Source: an uncultured Collinsella sp.
Lineage (GTDB): Bacteria > Actinomycetota > Coriobacteriia > Coriobacteriales > Coriobacteriaceae
DNA: 64,000 bases
Direction: 5' to 3'
Assembly (NCBI GenBank): GCA_959020715.1
Contig: CAUESV010000006.1
Location: 1-64,000, forward strand
The notes beneath the pieces are model-generated. The model was given only the letters and a program-made list of their open reading frames with translations, did not search any database and was not told where the DNA came from. Positions 42,924-52,749 of this stretch are shown one piece after another (within the stretch, counting starts at the first letter, position 1; each line of letters starts with the position of its first letter). The position numbers and the translations under genes are program-made.

Positions 42924-45155
42924 CTAGAAGTTGGCGTCGTTGAGTTGTTCGCTCTCGAGGCCGTCGAGCTGTTGCTGTTCGGGCGTATCGGCGACGCTCT
43001 CGAGCAACTCGGTGGGGTCGACGTTCATGTTCCTGCCGGCTTCGTTGCCGTTGACCAGGTCGTCCGAGAAGATGTCGACTTCCATTTCCTCGGCTTCCTC
43101 GATCTGGACTTCGAGCGGCACATGGGTGCGTACGAGTTTGACCGCCGGGCGCATGCGGGCAAAGAGGGGCACGTACTCGATGATGATGGCTGAGTTCTCG
43201 AGACCGTACCAGCGTGCCGGGCTTCCGCAGGCGCGGCGGACGGCGTACTTGATGGCCATCACACGGTGGTCGTTGCGGTTGATGTCCGTCTCGGGGGCAA
43301 GCATCTTGCGCAGCATGCAAAAACGGAAGTCGCCCACGTTGCCGCGTGTTTCGTAGATGGAATAGGTGTGGTGCTGCGGCGGAAGCTCGCCCGATGCCAT
43401 CAGGTCGCCAACAATCTGGCGCAGGTAGGCGTTGATGCGCTGGTTGACCTTAAAGCCCAGGTCCAGGCGCACGCGGAACAAAAAGTCCGTGCCAAAGGTC
43501 TCGACGGAATACTCGTGCGTATAGGGCTCATCGGTAACGTGTACGTTGATGAACCAATATGCCTTGGCGCGCTTGGGGTGCTTGTCCAGGATGGAATAGA
43601 GAACGTCGCGGTCGAGCGTGAGCGGGTCGGGGCTGTTGGTGAGAAATACCAGATTGTCAGCGAGCACGGGATAGGTCTCGTCGTTGCGCAGGCGGTCGAG
43701 CTGATCGATGTACTTGGAGACGGGCAACAGGATCGTCTGCGTGCGCTCGATGGCGGTGCCGCGACGCCACACATACATAAGGCCGAACAGCAGTGCCGCC
43801 AGGAAGATCATAACGTAGCCGCCGTCAAAGAACATGGTGAGGCACGAGGCGAAGAAGCATAGCTCAATGGCACCAAAGAGCAGAGCGAAGACGCAGGCAC
43901 CCAGCTTGTGCTTGAGGATGCCGGCGATGTAGCTCGTCAAAAGCGTCGTGGTCATGAGCATGGTCACGGTAATGGCGAGACCGTAGGCGCTCTCCATGCG
44001 CTCGGAGTTTTGGAACAGCAGCACGATGAAGATGCAGCCGACCCACATGATGTTGTTGACAAGCGGAATATAGAGCTGGCCCTTGGTGTCGCTGGGGTAG
44101 TGGATGCGCAGGTGCGGCATAAGGTTGAGACGGGTTGCCTCGGATACCAGCGAGAACGAGCCGGTGATGAGCGCCTGCGAGGCGATGATGGCCGCTACGG
44201 CCGAAAGCACGATGGCAAAGGGGCGCAGGGGCTCGGGAAGCATCATGTAGAACGGGTTGACGATATCCATCGCGAGCATCTGGGGATTGGAGTTGTTGGC
44301 AAGCAGCCAAGCGCCCTGACCCAGATAGTTAAGGATGAGGGCCGCCTTTACGAACGGCCAGGATGCGTAAATGTTGGCCTTGCCCACGTGACCCATGTCC
44401 GAGTAGAGCGCCTCGGCACCGGTCGTCGACAGGAAGACGAAGCCGAGCACCATGATGCCCGAGTGGTTGATGGGCGAGAACAGGAACATGATGCCGCGGA
44501 TGGGGTTGAGCGCGCGCAGGATGGACAGGTTGCCGAGCATGTTGAACAGGCCGGCGCTTGCCAAGAACAGGAACCATAGTGTCATGAGCGGGCCGAAGAG
44601 CTTGCCGATTGACGAGGTGCCGGCGCGCTGCATGGCAAATAGGCCGCAGATAATGATGATGGTAATGATGATGACGTTGGTCTGGCCGTCGCCCAGCAGT
44701 GCATGGCCCCATTCGATGGTGCGCAAACCTTCGATGGCCGTGGTAACCGTGACCGCGGGGGTGAGGATACCATCGGCGAGTAGCGCTGCACCGCCGATCA
44801 TGGCGGGAAGGATCAGCCACGGCGCCACTTTGCGCACCAGGCTAAAGAGGGCGAAGATGCCGCCTTCGTTGTGGTTGTCGGCCTTCATGGCGATAAGCAC
44901 GTACTTGACCGTGGTCACAAGCGTCATGGTCCAGATGACGAGCGAGAGTGCGCCCAGGATCATGTCCTCGCTGACGGTACCGATGCCGCCGTTGTTGGCG
45001 ACGATTGATTTCATGGTGTACATGGGGCTCGTGCCGATGTCTCCGTAGACGACGCCGAGCGTTACGAGCAGCATTCCAGCGGAAAGGGGGATGGCTCCAT
45101 GCCCGCCCTGCCCGTGCTGGCCTTGGAGGCTTGCCTCCAGCTTGTTGTGTGCCAC
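42924..45155 (-). CDS. kup: KUP-family potassium uptake permease
   Basis: This is a low-affinity K+/H+ symporter. The N-terminal half has about 12 helices with the GVVYGDIGTSPMY motif near residues 37-50; the C-terminal cytosolic region of about 280 residues is long, and the last part is acidic. The GTG at 45155 (743 aa) is preferred because AAGGGAG stands 5 nt before it; the ATG at 45173 lacks a site. Confidence 0.9.
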   Translation of the reverse strand: MAHNKLEASLQGQHGQGGHGAIPLSAGMLLVTLGVVYGDIGTSPMYTMKSIVANNGGIGTVSEDMILGALSLVIWTMTLVTTVKYVLIAMKADNHNEGGIFALFSLVRKVAPWLILPAMIGGAALLADGILTPAVTVTTAIEGLRTIEWGHALLGDGQTNVIIITIIIICGLFAMQRAGTSSIGKLFGPLMTLWFLFLASAGLFNMLGNLSILRALNPIRGIMFLFSPINHSGIMVLGFVFLSTTGAEALYSDMGHVGKANIYASWPFVKAALILNYLGQGAWLLANNSNPQMLAMDIVNPFYMMLPEPLRPFAIVLSAVAAIIASQALITGSFSLVSEATRLNLMPHLRIHYPSDTKGQLYIPLVNNIMWVGCIFIVLLFQNSERMESAYGLAITVTMLMTTTLLTSYIAGILKHKLGACVFALLFGAIELCFFASCLTMFFDGGYVMIFLAALLFGLMYVWRRGTAIERTQTILLPVSKYIDQLDRLRNDETYPVLADNLVFLTNSPDPLTLDRDVLYSILDKHPKRAKAYWFINVHVTDEPYTHEYSVETFGTDFLFRVRLDLGFKVNQRINAYLRQIVGDLMASGELPPQHHTYSIYETRGNVGDFRFCMLRKMLAPETDINRNDHRVMAIKYAVRRACGSPARWYGLENSAIIIEYVPLFARMRPAVKLVRTHVPLEVQIEEAEEMEVDIFSDDLVNGNEAGRNMNVDPTELLESVADTPEQQQLDGLESEQLNDANF

Positions 45156-45312
45156 GTGGACTCCCTTAGACATCTGGCCTCTGCAAAGAGCAGTGGACCT
45201 TTATGCCATCTTTATACATATAAGAGCAGTTTGGCACATCGGGGTGTTTTAGACAATAATCCCCATCTGGGGATTATTCATGTACGCAGGTAGCATTTCA
45301 AAACAGGGGCTT

Positions 45313-46224
45313 TTAAGCGCGTACTGTCTGGGCGATACCGGCCTTGGCGCTTGCGCGCTTGCCAGCGAGTTCGCAAAAGATCGCGCCGCCGATGATGAGC
45401 GCGGCGCCCATCAGGTGGACCGGTGTTATGGCTTCGCCCAAAAGGGCAACGGAGAACACGACCGCCGAAAGAGGCTCGAGATAGCCGACGACCGCGACGG
45501 TCTGGACGGGCAGCTTGGCGACAGCACTAAAGTAGAGCAGGCAACCGATGCCGGTGTTGACAATACCGAGCATGGCGACGGCGCGCCAATCGATGCCGGC
45601 GGCAATGCCGGGGGAGAAAAACGAGGGGGCGCCCTGCGTGATGAGCGTAAGGACCAGCGCGGTCACAAAGGCGGCGCTCACCTGGAGCGTGGAGTTTTCG
45701 AGGCCTTCGATGTGTGGCGCACCCTTGCTAGCGATGACCATCAGCGCATAGCAGAAGGCCGAGGCGATTCCGCAGGCGATACCAGCAATGGGCATATTGC
45801 CGCCGAGACCCTGCGCTGCAATGAGAAAAGCACCGCAAGCAACGGCGATGAAGCCGGCGATTTTGCCGCCGGTCAGCTTTTCGCCAAAGATGAGTGGGGA
45901 CAGCGCCATGACAATGATGGGGCCGCAGTAGTACAGCAGCGAGGATACGCCGACGCCGATCGTCTGGTAGGCGCGGAACAGAAAAATCCAGCTGGCGCCC
46001 AGCGCTGCTCCCGAGAGGAGGAGGGCTGCAGCTTCGCGGGGACGAGAAGGCGCCTGCAGCTTATGGCGTTGGGTGATGGCGAGGATGATGACAAGTGAGA
46101 GGGCTCCCAGAAAGGTGCGCAGCAGCACGATATCGGAGCTCGGCAGCGCGATGGCAGCGGCGATGATGCCGTTGGAGCCAAACAACAACAGTGCTGCTAA
46201 ATATGTGATCAATCCGTTGTTCAT
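45313..46224 (-). CDS. EamA family DMT transporter, second copy
   Basis: The 303 aa protein has ten hydrophobic helices in two EamA repeats (FGSNGIIAAAIALPSSDIVLLRTF; YLEPLSAVVFSVALLGE). It exports an unknown metabolite. It is divergent from the frameshifted LysR gene at 46343 across 118 bp, repeating the arrangement at 4213/5274. A TATAAT at 46292 may serve the LysR gene. Confidence 0.85.
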   Translation of the reverse strand: MNNGLITYLAALLLFGSNGIIAAAIALPSSDIVLLRTFLGALSLVIILAITQRHKLQAPSRPREAAALLLSGAALGASWIFLFRAYQTIGVGVSSLLYYCGPIIVMALSPLIFGEKLTGGKIAGFIAVACGAFLIAAQGLGGNMPIAGIACGIASAFCYALMVIASKGAPHIEGLENSTLQVSAAFVTALVLTLITQGAPSFFSPGIAAGIDWRAVAMLGIVNTGIGCLLYFSAVAKLPVQTVAVVGYLEPLSAVVFSVALLGEAITPVHLMGAALIIGGAIFCELAGKRASAKAGIAQTVRA

Positions 46225-46342
46225 GCGCAGCCGCCCCTTTCATATCCCTGCATGTTTACTATGGGTGAGGTGGCTTTAGAAGAAAAGCGAATATAATGCA
46301 TGGTTAACATGACAAAACATCATGCAAGGGCGGAGGCGTGTC

Positions 46343-47201
46343 GTGGAAACGAATATTCAAAAGATGCAGGTGCTGCTTGAGACGGTACGCGCCGGAAGTT
46401 TTACGCGCGCCGCCGAGCACTTGAGCTATTCGCAATCGGGCGTGAGCCGCATGGTGGCCGACCTCGAGGCCGACTGGGGGTTTTAAGGTACTCGACCGCA
46501 GTCGCGAGGGCGTGACGCTTTCTGCCGACGGGCGGCAGGTCATGCCAGCGGTCGAGGCGCTCTGCGAGGAATTCATTCGCTTGCAGCGGCGGGTGGATGA
46601 GATGCGTGGGCTCATGCGCGGCAAAATCTGCATCGGTACGTTTTCGAGCGTGGCGACCCACGTACTGCCGCCGGTGATTGCGCGTTTTCGCGCCGATTAT
46701 CCAGACGTCGATTATGAGTTACTGATGGGCGACTATTCAGAGATTGAACAATGGGTGACGGAGGGCCGTTGTGATCTGGGCTTTATCCCGCATGAGCCTC
46801 GAGAAAATGGGATAACATCGCGATCTTTGGTGCGCGACGAGTTGATGGCGGTGGTGCCGACAGACTCTTTGCTTGCCAGTGCGGAGGCCGTTTCACTTGC
46901 CGATTTGGCCAACGAGCAGTTTATTCTGCTGGAACGCGGCACCGATGACGAGATTACGCCGCTGTTCCGTCGGGCGGGGCTAACGGTGCGCTCAAAACTG
47001 TCAACCTGGGATGACTATGCGATCATGGCCATGGTCGAGGACGGTCTGGGTGTGAGCATTCTTCCGGCGCTCATCTTGCGCCGCTGCCAGTTCGATGTTG
47101 CCGTGCGTCCGCTCGAAGGGCATCCCCACCGGCAGATCAACGCCATATATCGAACGGCCGATGTTTCGCTTGCGGCGGCTCGTCTCCTCGAATACCTCTA
47201 A
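46343..47201 (+). pseudogene. LysR family regulator with a one-base frameshift
   Basis: GTG 46343 has GGAGG 6 nt upstream and codes a normal helix-turn-helix (FTRAAEHLSYSQSGVSRMVADLE) up to DWGF, then TAA. Removing one T from TTTT at 46481-46484 restores KVLDRSREGVTLSADGRQVMP and the rest of a full LysR substrate-binding domain to 47201. The gene is therefore a fresh pseudogene, or holds a sequencing error. It is paralogous to the LysR at 5274. Confidence 0.85.
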
Positions 47202-47262
47202 ACGAGCGCGCGTCGATATCGCCTTGGGATAAATCTCGAGGTTTGGCTCATTTTATTATTGA

Positions 47263-47345
47263 AATTGAACTTTTCGAAATAGCACGGCGTTATACTGCTG
47301 CCTAAATTGAACTTAGGTTCAATTCGTGTTCTATAAATTGAACTT
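47263..47345. promoter_or_regulatory. operator cluster: three AATTGAACTT sites
   Basis: AATTGAACTT occurs at 47263 and 47336, and the palindrome AATTGAACTTAGGTTCAATT at 47305-47324. All lie just before the HTH-aminotransferase gene; TATACT at 47291 is a possible -10. Autoregulation by the HTH domain is likely. Confidence 0.65.
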
Positions 47346-47364
47346 TGCCAGCAAGGAGGTTCTA

Positions 47365-48885
47365 GTGGCCCAAGAGACGTTTAGCGAGCGCCTGCGACAG
47401 GCTATGTCCGATCGCGACGTTCGCCAGTCGGACGTGATCCGCGCATCGGAGATGCTCGGCAAAAAACTCGGTAAGAGTCAGATGAGCCAATATGTGAGTG
47501 GCAAGACGATTCCGCGGCACGATGTGGCAGAGCTGCTCGCCCGTATTTTGGAGGTCGATGTTTCCTGGCTGCTCGCCAGTGACGCCGATCAAGGCGAGGC
47601 ATCATCACCCCGCAACGATTCCAAGCCCGAACCCCATCCCTCAGCTCAAATTGCAAGGAGCACCACCATGCGTACTTTTTCTAAATCCACTAAACTCGAT
47701 AACGTCCTGTATGACGTGCGCGGTCCCGTCGTCGACGAGGCCGCCCGTATGGAGGACGAGGGCGAGCGCATCCTCAAGCTCAATATCGGCAACCCCGCGC
47801 CCTTTGGTTTCCGCACGCCCGACGAGGTTATCAAGGACATGCGCCAGCAGCTGCCCGACTGCGAAGGCTATTCCAACTCGCGCGGCCTGTTCTCTGCGCG
47901 CAAGGCGATCATGCAGTATTCGCAGATCAAAGGTCTGCCCAATGTTCAGATGGAGCATATCTACACGGGCAACGGCGTGTCCGAGCTCATTCAGCTTTCG
48001 ATGAACGCGTTGCTCGACAATGGCGACGAGATTCTGATCCCCAGCCCCGATTATCCGCTGTGGACGGCGTGCGCAACCCTTGCCGGCGGTCATCCCGTGC
48101 ACTATCTGTGCGATGAGCAGGCGGATTGGTATCCCGACCTGGAGGATATGGAGTCCAAGATCACGAGCGCGACCAAGGCCCTCGTCATCATCAACCCCAA
48201 CAACCCCACGGGTTCCGTCTATCCGCGCGAGGTGCTCGAGGGCATCGTCGAGGTTGCACGCAGGCATCAGCTGATGATCTTTGCCGATGAGATCTACGAC
48301 CGCCTGTGCATGGACGGCTACGAGCACGTCTCGATTGCCTCGCTCGCCCCCGATCTGCCCTGCGTTACCTTTAGCGGTCTGTCCAAGTCGCACATGATTG
48401 CGGGCTATCGTATTGGCTGGATGGTGCTTTCGGGCAACCAGCGCTGCATGAGCGACTTCATCATGGGCATCAACATGCTCTCTAACATGCGCCTGTGCTC
48501 CAACGTGCCGGCACAGTCGATCGTCCAGACGGCGCTCGGTGGTCATCAGTCCGTCAACGACTACATCCGTCCCGGCGGCCGCGTCTACGAGCAGCGCAAC
48601 TTTGTGTATGAGGCGCTCAACAAGATTGACGGCATCTCAGTGGTCAAGCCGCGTGCGGCGTTCTACATCTTCCCCAAGATGGATGTTAAGAAGTTCAACA
48701 TCACCGATGACGAACAGTTTGCCCTCGACCTGCTGCACGAGAAGAAGATCCTGATCACGCGCGGTGGCGGCTTCAACTGGGCTGAGCCCGACCACTTCCG
48801 TATCGTGTACCTGCCGCGCATGGAAGTACTCAAAGAGTCCCTCGAAGACCTCGCCGACTTCTTTGACCATTACCGCCAGGCGTAA
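47365..48885 (+). CDS. HTH (XRE-type)-aminotransferase fusion, AlaT-like
   Basis: The 506 aa protein has an N-terminal XRE-type helix-turn-helix (residues about 5-75, RQSDVIRASEMLGKKLGKSQ then VSGKTIPRHDVAELLARIL) and a linker. A full class I PLP aminotransferase (about 105-506) follows, with NPNNPTGSVYP, DEIYDRL and the lysine motif SGLSKSHMIAGYRIGW. The catalytic part resembles alanine-forming transaminases. AAGGAGG stands 5 nt before the GTG start. The order HTH-then-transaminase differs from MocR regulators, which have a GntR-type domain. Confidence 0.85.
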   Translation: MAQETFSERLRQAMSDRDVRQSDVIRASEMLGKKLGKSQMSQYVSGKTIPRHDVAELLARILEVDVSWLLASDADQGEASSPRNDSKPEPHPSAQIARSTTMRTFSKSTKLDNVLYDVRGPVVDEAARMEDEGERILKLNIGNPAPFGFRTPDEVIKDMRQQLPDCEGYSNSRGLFSARKAIMQYSQIKGLPNVQMEHIYTGNGVSELIQLSMNALLDNGDEILIPSPDYPLWTACATLAGGHPVHYLCDEQADWYPDLEDMESKITSATKALVIINPNNPTGSVYPREVLEGIVEVARRHQLMIFADEIYDRLCMDGYEHVSIASLAPDLPCVTFSGLSKSHMIAGYRIGWMVLSGNQRCMSDFIMGINMLSNMRLCSNVPAQSIVQTALGGHQSVNDYIRPGGRVYEQRNFVYEALNKIDGISVVKPRAAFYIFPKMDVKKFNITDDEQFALDLLHEKKILITRGGGFNWAEPDHFRIVYLPRMEVLKESLEDLADFFDHYRQA

Positions 48886-48907
48886 CGGCAAAGGTAGCCT
48901 GTAATGA

Positions 48908-48945
48908 AACGGTCGGCCCGCAACGGATGCGGGCCGACCGTTTTC
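48908..48945 (+). terminator. intrinsic terminator
   Basis: AAACGGTCGGCCCGCA pairs with TGCGGGCCGACCGTTT with a 5-nt loop and TTTT. Confidence 0.9.
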
Positions 48946-49013
48946 TGTCTAAGCCCGTGCTGTTAGCGCTTGTCTCGTTGAGCGGGCGAGGTTCGCGTGT
49001 GAGCGGTAAGTTC

Positions 49014-49030
49014 TATTCCAAAATGGAATA
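49014..49030. promoter_or_regulatory. palindrome before the catabolic cluster
   Basis: TATTCCA, AAA, TGGAATA form a 17-bp perfect palindrome that contains the T-N11-A form of LysR boxes. It stands 82 bp before the first cluster gene. Confidence 0.5.
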
Positions 49031-49111
49031 CAGTGGGCTTAAGCTGGAATTGATGTCCGGGTACCTGCTTTTCTAGAATGTTTTCAACAAGATGAAAGGC
49101 GGTTCCAACCA

Positions 49112-50146
49112 ATGATTATCGATGCAAATTCCTACTGGTTCGACGAGCACATCTTTCATGACGAGACGCTCTGCGAACAGTTTTTGGCCGAGGTACCCCG
49201 CGCCTATGACACCGAAGGCTATCTGACCATGAATTCCGCCGGCAAACGACAGATCGTGATCGAGATGCCCGCCGGTTCTCCGGGTCTTAACTACATTGAG
49301 GGCGACTACACCCTCGAGAAGCGCTTGGCCGATATGGATGAGGCGGGGGTCGACAAGGCGATCCTCAAGCTCCCCGGCTGCCACGAGTGGATGTCGCTCG
49401 AGATGTGCCGGCGTTTCAACGACGGTATGGCTGCTGACGCGAAGGCGTCAAATGGCCGTCTGATTCCGCTGGTCGCCGTGCCGCCCTTTGGCACCAAAGC
49501 GAATTTGGAGGAGCTCGACCGCAGGCTCGACGATGGTTTTGCGGGCGTGCAGCTCTGCGCTCACTACGGCAAGCGCTATCTCGACGACCAGGTCTTCTCG
49601 AGCTTTTTCGAGCACCTGAACGAACGCCATGTCACCGTTTACGTGCACCATGTTCCCGTGCCGGTCGAGAACGAGTCGCTTCTCGCGTACGACAACCTTC
49701 GCCGCTCTTATGGCCGCTGCGTCGACCAAACTACGGCGATCGGCCGAGAGATCTTTGGTGATTTCTTTGAGCGCTATCCCAATATCAAGATGGTCCACTC
49801 CATGCTCGGCGGCGCATACTTTGCGTTCAAGGAGATGCTGCTGCCTCATGGTCCCAAGCGCCCTGATGCTTCTGGCCGTTTTCAGGTCGATACCGAGACC
49901 GTTTCCAGGCACCTCGAGAACAACATCTATTTCGACATGTCCCATGCCCAGCCTTGGGGCAAGACACTCCTCGCCTGCGCGGTTGACGTGCTGGGTGCAG
50001 ACCATATTGTTTTTGGCACGAGCTATCCCGTCAAACGCGAGTGGCTCACCGAGGGTGTCGCCTGCGTTCGCGCTGCAAATCTGAGCGATACAGACAGCGA
50101 CCTTGTGCTTGGCGGTACGGCGCAGCAACTGTACGGTGTCGAGTGA
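49112..50146 (+). CDS. amidohydrolase-fold protein with degenerate metal site
   Basis: The 344 aa protein has the Amidohydro_2 (PF04909) barrel: KAILKLPGCHEW, PLVAVPPFGTKAN, VYVHHVP, KMVHSMLGG and the end GTAQQLYGVE. The usual N-terminal HxH metal motif (IDxHxH) reads IDANSYW, and the late GSDYP reads GTSYP, so three metal or acid residues are absent. It may act as a lyase or decarboxylase without that metal site, or as a binding protein. It heads the 49-54 kb cluster, 26 nt before the next gene. Confidence 0.75.
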   Translation: MIIDANSYWFDEHIFHDETLCEQFLAEVPRAYDTEGYLTMNSAGKRQIVIEMPAGSPGLNYIEGDYTLEKRLADMDEAGVDKAILKLPGCHEWMSLEMCRRFNDGMAADAKASNGRLIPLVAVPPFGTKANLEELDRRLDDGFAGVQLCAHYGKRYLDDQVFSSFFEHLNERHVTVYVHHVPVPVENESLLAYDNLRRSYGRCVDQTTAIGREIFGDFFERYPNIKMVHSMLGGAYFAFKEMLLPHGPKRPDASGRFQVDTETVSRHLENNIYFDMSHAQPWGKTLLACAVDVLGADHIVFGTSYPVKREWLTEGVACVRAANLSDTDSDLVLGGTAQQLYGVE

Positions 50147-50172
50147 GCGGCAATCAGAGGGGAGTATCTGCC

Positions 50173-51420
50173 ATGGGCGAAGGAGAGATGAGGGCTGGGG
50201 CCGCTCGTGTGGCCATCGATCTTGGGGACGTGTTGCCGTTCGACGGTTTCGACGAACTCCGTCATGAGGTCTTCGCCCGTGCCCTTATCATCGAGGGGAC
50301 GGGGCGACGCGCCTGCGTCCTTTCGCTTGAGGTCACCTCGATCGCTCCGGCTCTACTCGCCGATCTGCGTGAGGTTGTTGAGGATGCCGCCAATTGCAGC
50401 GGTGCTTATTCTTGGGTGGTTCCTACCCACACGTTTTCCATGCCTCACGTCCGCACTCCCGGGCATCTTGCCGACGATGCTACCCGCAATCGCAACGAGC
50501 GCTATCGCGCAGCGCTCGTCGCTGCCGCCCGCACGGCTGTCGAGCGCGCTGTTGCGGGCATTCACTCTGCCACGCTCGCCACTGTGGAGGGCGAATGCCC
50601 CGTGAACGTTAATCGCGACATTGAGACGCCTGCCGGCTGGTGGTTGGGCTCGAATCCCAGGGGGTTTGCCGACCACACGATGCCCGTACTCGCCATAAGG
50701 GATGCCGGGGGCGAGTATGTTGCCGTGCTCGCGACGGCGGACGTTCAGTCCTCCGTGCTCGACGGGTCGCGCGACTCCGAGGGGAGGCGCATGGCGAGCG
50801 GAGACCTCTTTGGTTTTGCCGCCATGTCACTCGAGCGCGAGCTGGGCGGCGTTGCCCTGTTGCTGCCAGGCGCCGCGGGCGACCAAGGTCCGGCGGAGCG
50901 CGCCATGAACGTCATGTTCGATGCGGCCGGCGTTAAGCAGACGGTCGATGCCCATGAGGACGGATACCGCATGCTGCACCAGCAGGGGCAGGCCTTGGGC
51001 GATGCTTTGATCGAGGCCGCTCGCATGGCGCGTGAGGATGACGCTACCGGCATCGATGCCCGCACGGTCGACGTTCTCCTGCCCGCTCAGACACGCGCCG
51101 ATTTTCACTCTTTGGCTCCGCACCGAACGTATGAGTTTCATGCCGCTGGCGAGCAGCGCACGAGGGTCTATCTGCTCCGGCTGGGAAACGTCGAGCTTGT
51201 CGGCGTACAACCCGAGGTCTCGAGTGCATTCGGCGCCACTGTGCGCGCCGCTCGGTCCGGCACTGTGTTCTTTGCCACGCTCGTCAACGGCGGACAGAAG
51301 TACCTACCGGCTCCCGACGCGTACGAAAAAATCACCTATGAGGCTATGAACTCCGGTTTTGCCGCCGGATCCCATGAGCGCCTCGTCGAAATCATCATTG
51401 CCGCCTTGAATGCGGCGTGA
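50173..51420 (+). CDS. neutral ceramidase N-terminal domain-like protein 1
   Basis: The 415 aa protein has the PF04734-like (neutral/alkaline non-lysosomal ceramidase) fold. Visible features are WVVPTHTFSMPH, a possible metal His pair, then LLLPGAAGDQGPAE and VELVGVQPEVSSAFG. There is no signal peptide, so it would be cytosolic. True ceramidases hydrolyse the amide of ceramide; here the substrate may be another N-acyl compound. AGGGGAG stands before the ATG, 26 nt after the amidohydrolase gene. Confidence 0.65.
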   Translation: MGEGEMRAGAARVAIDLGDVLPFDGFDELRHEVFARALIIEGTGRRACVLSLEVTSIAPALLADLREVVEDAANCSGAYSWVVPTHTFSMPHVRTPGHLADDATRNRNERYRAALVAAARTAVERAVAGIHSATLATVEGECPVNVNRDIETPAGWWLGSNPRGFADHTMPVLAIRDAGGEYVAVLATADVQSSVLDGSRDSEGRRMASGDLFGFAAMSLERELGGVALLLPGAAGDQGPAERAMNVMFDAAGVKQTVDAHEDGYRMLHQQGQALGDALIEAARMAREDDATGIDARTVDVLLPAQTRADFHSLAPHRTYEFHAAGEQRTRVYLLRLGNVELVGVQPEVSSAFGATVRAARSGTVFFATLVNGGQKYLPAPDAYEKITYEAMNSGFAAGSHERLVEIIIAALNAA

Positions 51421-51438
51421 CACAGAAGGAGAACGTGC

Positions 51439-52557
51439 ATGAACATTGGACACGCGCGCTGCAAAATTACCCCACAGGGCGACATCTACCTGATTGGCTA
51501 CCGCAATCTTCCCAACCGTCTTGAACCTGCGACGGGCGTCCATGACGACGTCTTCGCCAACGCCATCCTCTTCCAGCAAGGCGAACGTGAAGTGTTTCTC
51601 TTTAATGCCGATGTCCTCGAGTTCGAGGAAAGCATGGCCGAGGAAGTCAAGACAATGCTCGCCGAGCGCTACGGCATTGACCGTGATTGCGTTCTGCTCT
51701 CGGCGACGCACGACCATACTTCAATCGTCGCTTACCACCGCAGCTGGTGGACGGGAAAATTCGACGAGAACTACTACCGCTGGTTCCTCGATACCATTTG
51801 CCAATGCTTTGAGGAGTGCCGCGCCAACGCACAGCCCGCGATTTGTCGCTTGGGCAAGCAGGTCATCACCGGTTTCTACGACAACCGCATCATCCCAGGT
51901 GAACTCGCCGACAATGAGGTCATTGTCGTATCGTTCTTCGATACCGAAGGCAAGCCATTTGCGGGCTTTGTGAACTGGGCGGTGCATTCCGCTTGCGTCG
52001 GGCCCGACTGTACGGAGCTCACGAGTGAGCTTGCCGGCCTTACCGGTAAAAAGCTCGCTCAGAGTCTTGGTTACTATCCGGCCATGGTCGTCGGTGCTGC
52101 TGGCGACTGTAGCGACCGCAATTTTCGCCAGGGACGCGGCATTCCCGAGGTCGAGCGTGTTTCGACCGGTCTTGCCGAGGCGATTTCCCAGATCAAGCTT
52201 GATCGCGAGGTCATTCTCGATCGCATTGAGCCTCAGACGTTCTATCACACCGTTGCCCATGACGACTTTTCACTCACGCTTAAGTGTGCCGTTATCAGCT
52301 TGGGCGGTATGCACCTCTTTGTGTTTCCGAGTGAGCTCGGCAGCGACCTGGGTATTCGCATGAAGCGCGAATGCCCAGTCGAGGGAATAGTCTGCGGTTA
52401 CACCAACGGCTATTTCGAGTATTTCCTTCCGGCACGCGAGTATGGCCTCTCCTTTGAGACCGAGCGTACTCAGATTCCCCAGGGCGAACCGGAACGTCTG
52501 TGTGACAAGTTCTGCCAGACGACGAGACTTCTCGGCGCAGCAGATTCGCGTTTGTAG
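51439..52557 (+). CDS. neutral ceramidase N-terminal domain-like protein 2
   Basis: The 372 aa protein has the same PF04734-like plan: start GHARCKITPQGDIYLIGY, metal motif LLSATHDHTS, NWAVHSACVGPD, VVGAAGDCSDRN and the late FPSELGSDLG. It is better preserved than its neighbour, sharing the fold but little sequence. No signal peptide. It lies 18 nt after protein 1; AGAAGGAG precedes the ATG. Probably an amidase for a compound brought in by the PTS gene that follows. Confidence 0.75.
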   Translation: MNIGHARCKITPQGDIYLIGYRNLPNRLEPATGVHDDVFANAILFQQGEREVFLFNADVLEFEESMAEEVKTMLAERYGIDRDCVLLSATHDHTSIVAYHRSWWTGKFDENYYRWFLDTICQCFEECRANAQPAICRLGKQVITGFYDNRIIPGELADNEVIVVSFFDTEGKPFAGFVNWAVHSACVGPDCTELTSELAGLTGKKLAQSLGYYPAMVVGAAGDCSDRNFRQGRGIPEVERVSTGLAEAISQIKLDREVILDRIEPQTFYHTVAHDDFSLTLKCAVISLGGMHLFVFPSELGSDLGIRMKRECPVEGIVCGYTNGYFEYFLPAREYGLSFETERTQIPQGEPERLCDKFCQTTRLLGAADSRL

Positions 52558-52749
52558 GCCTGATTGCGTGACATGGGCCAATGAGGCTCGCTGCCATGTG
52601 ATCGGCATCTTCCATCTTCTCTGCCGTTTCCCATCCCGGCGTACGTGCGTCCGCGGATTTCAAAGGGGGAAGCGGGTTCCTTGCCCTCCCACGTCGACTA
52701 CGGAGGCATGAAATCGATGCTATACCCCGCTCAGAAAAAGGAGAATTCC

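Noticed and set aside
46481..46486. Programmed frameshifting in the LysR gene
   Set aside because: The run is short and no stimulatory structure is apparent; a mutation or sequencing error is simpler.
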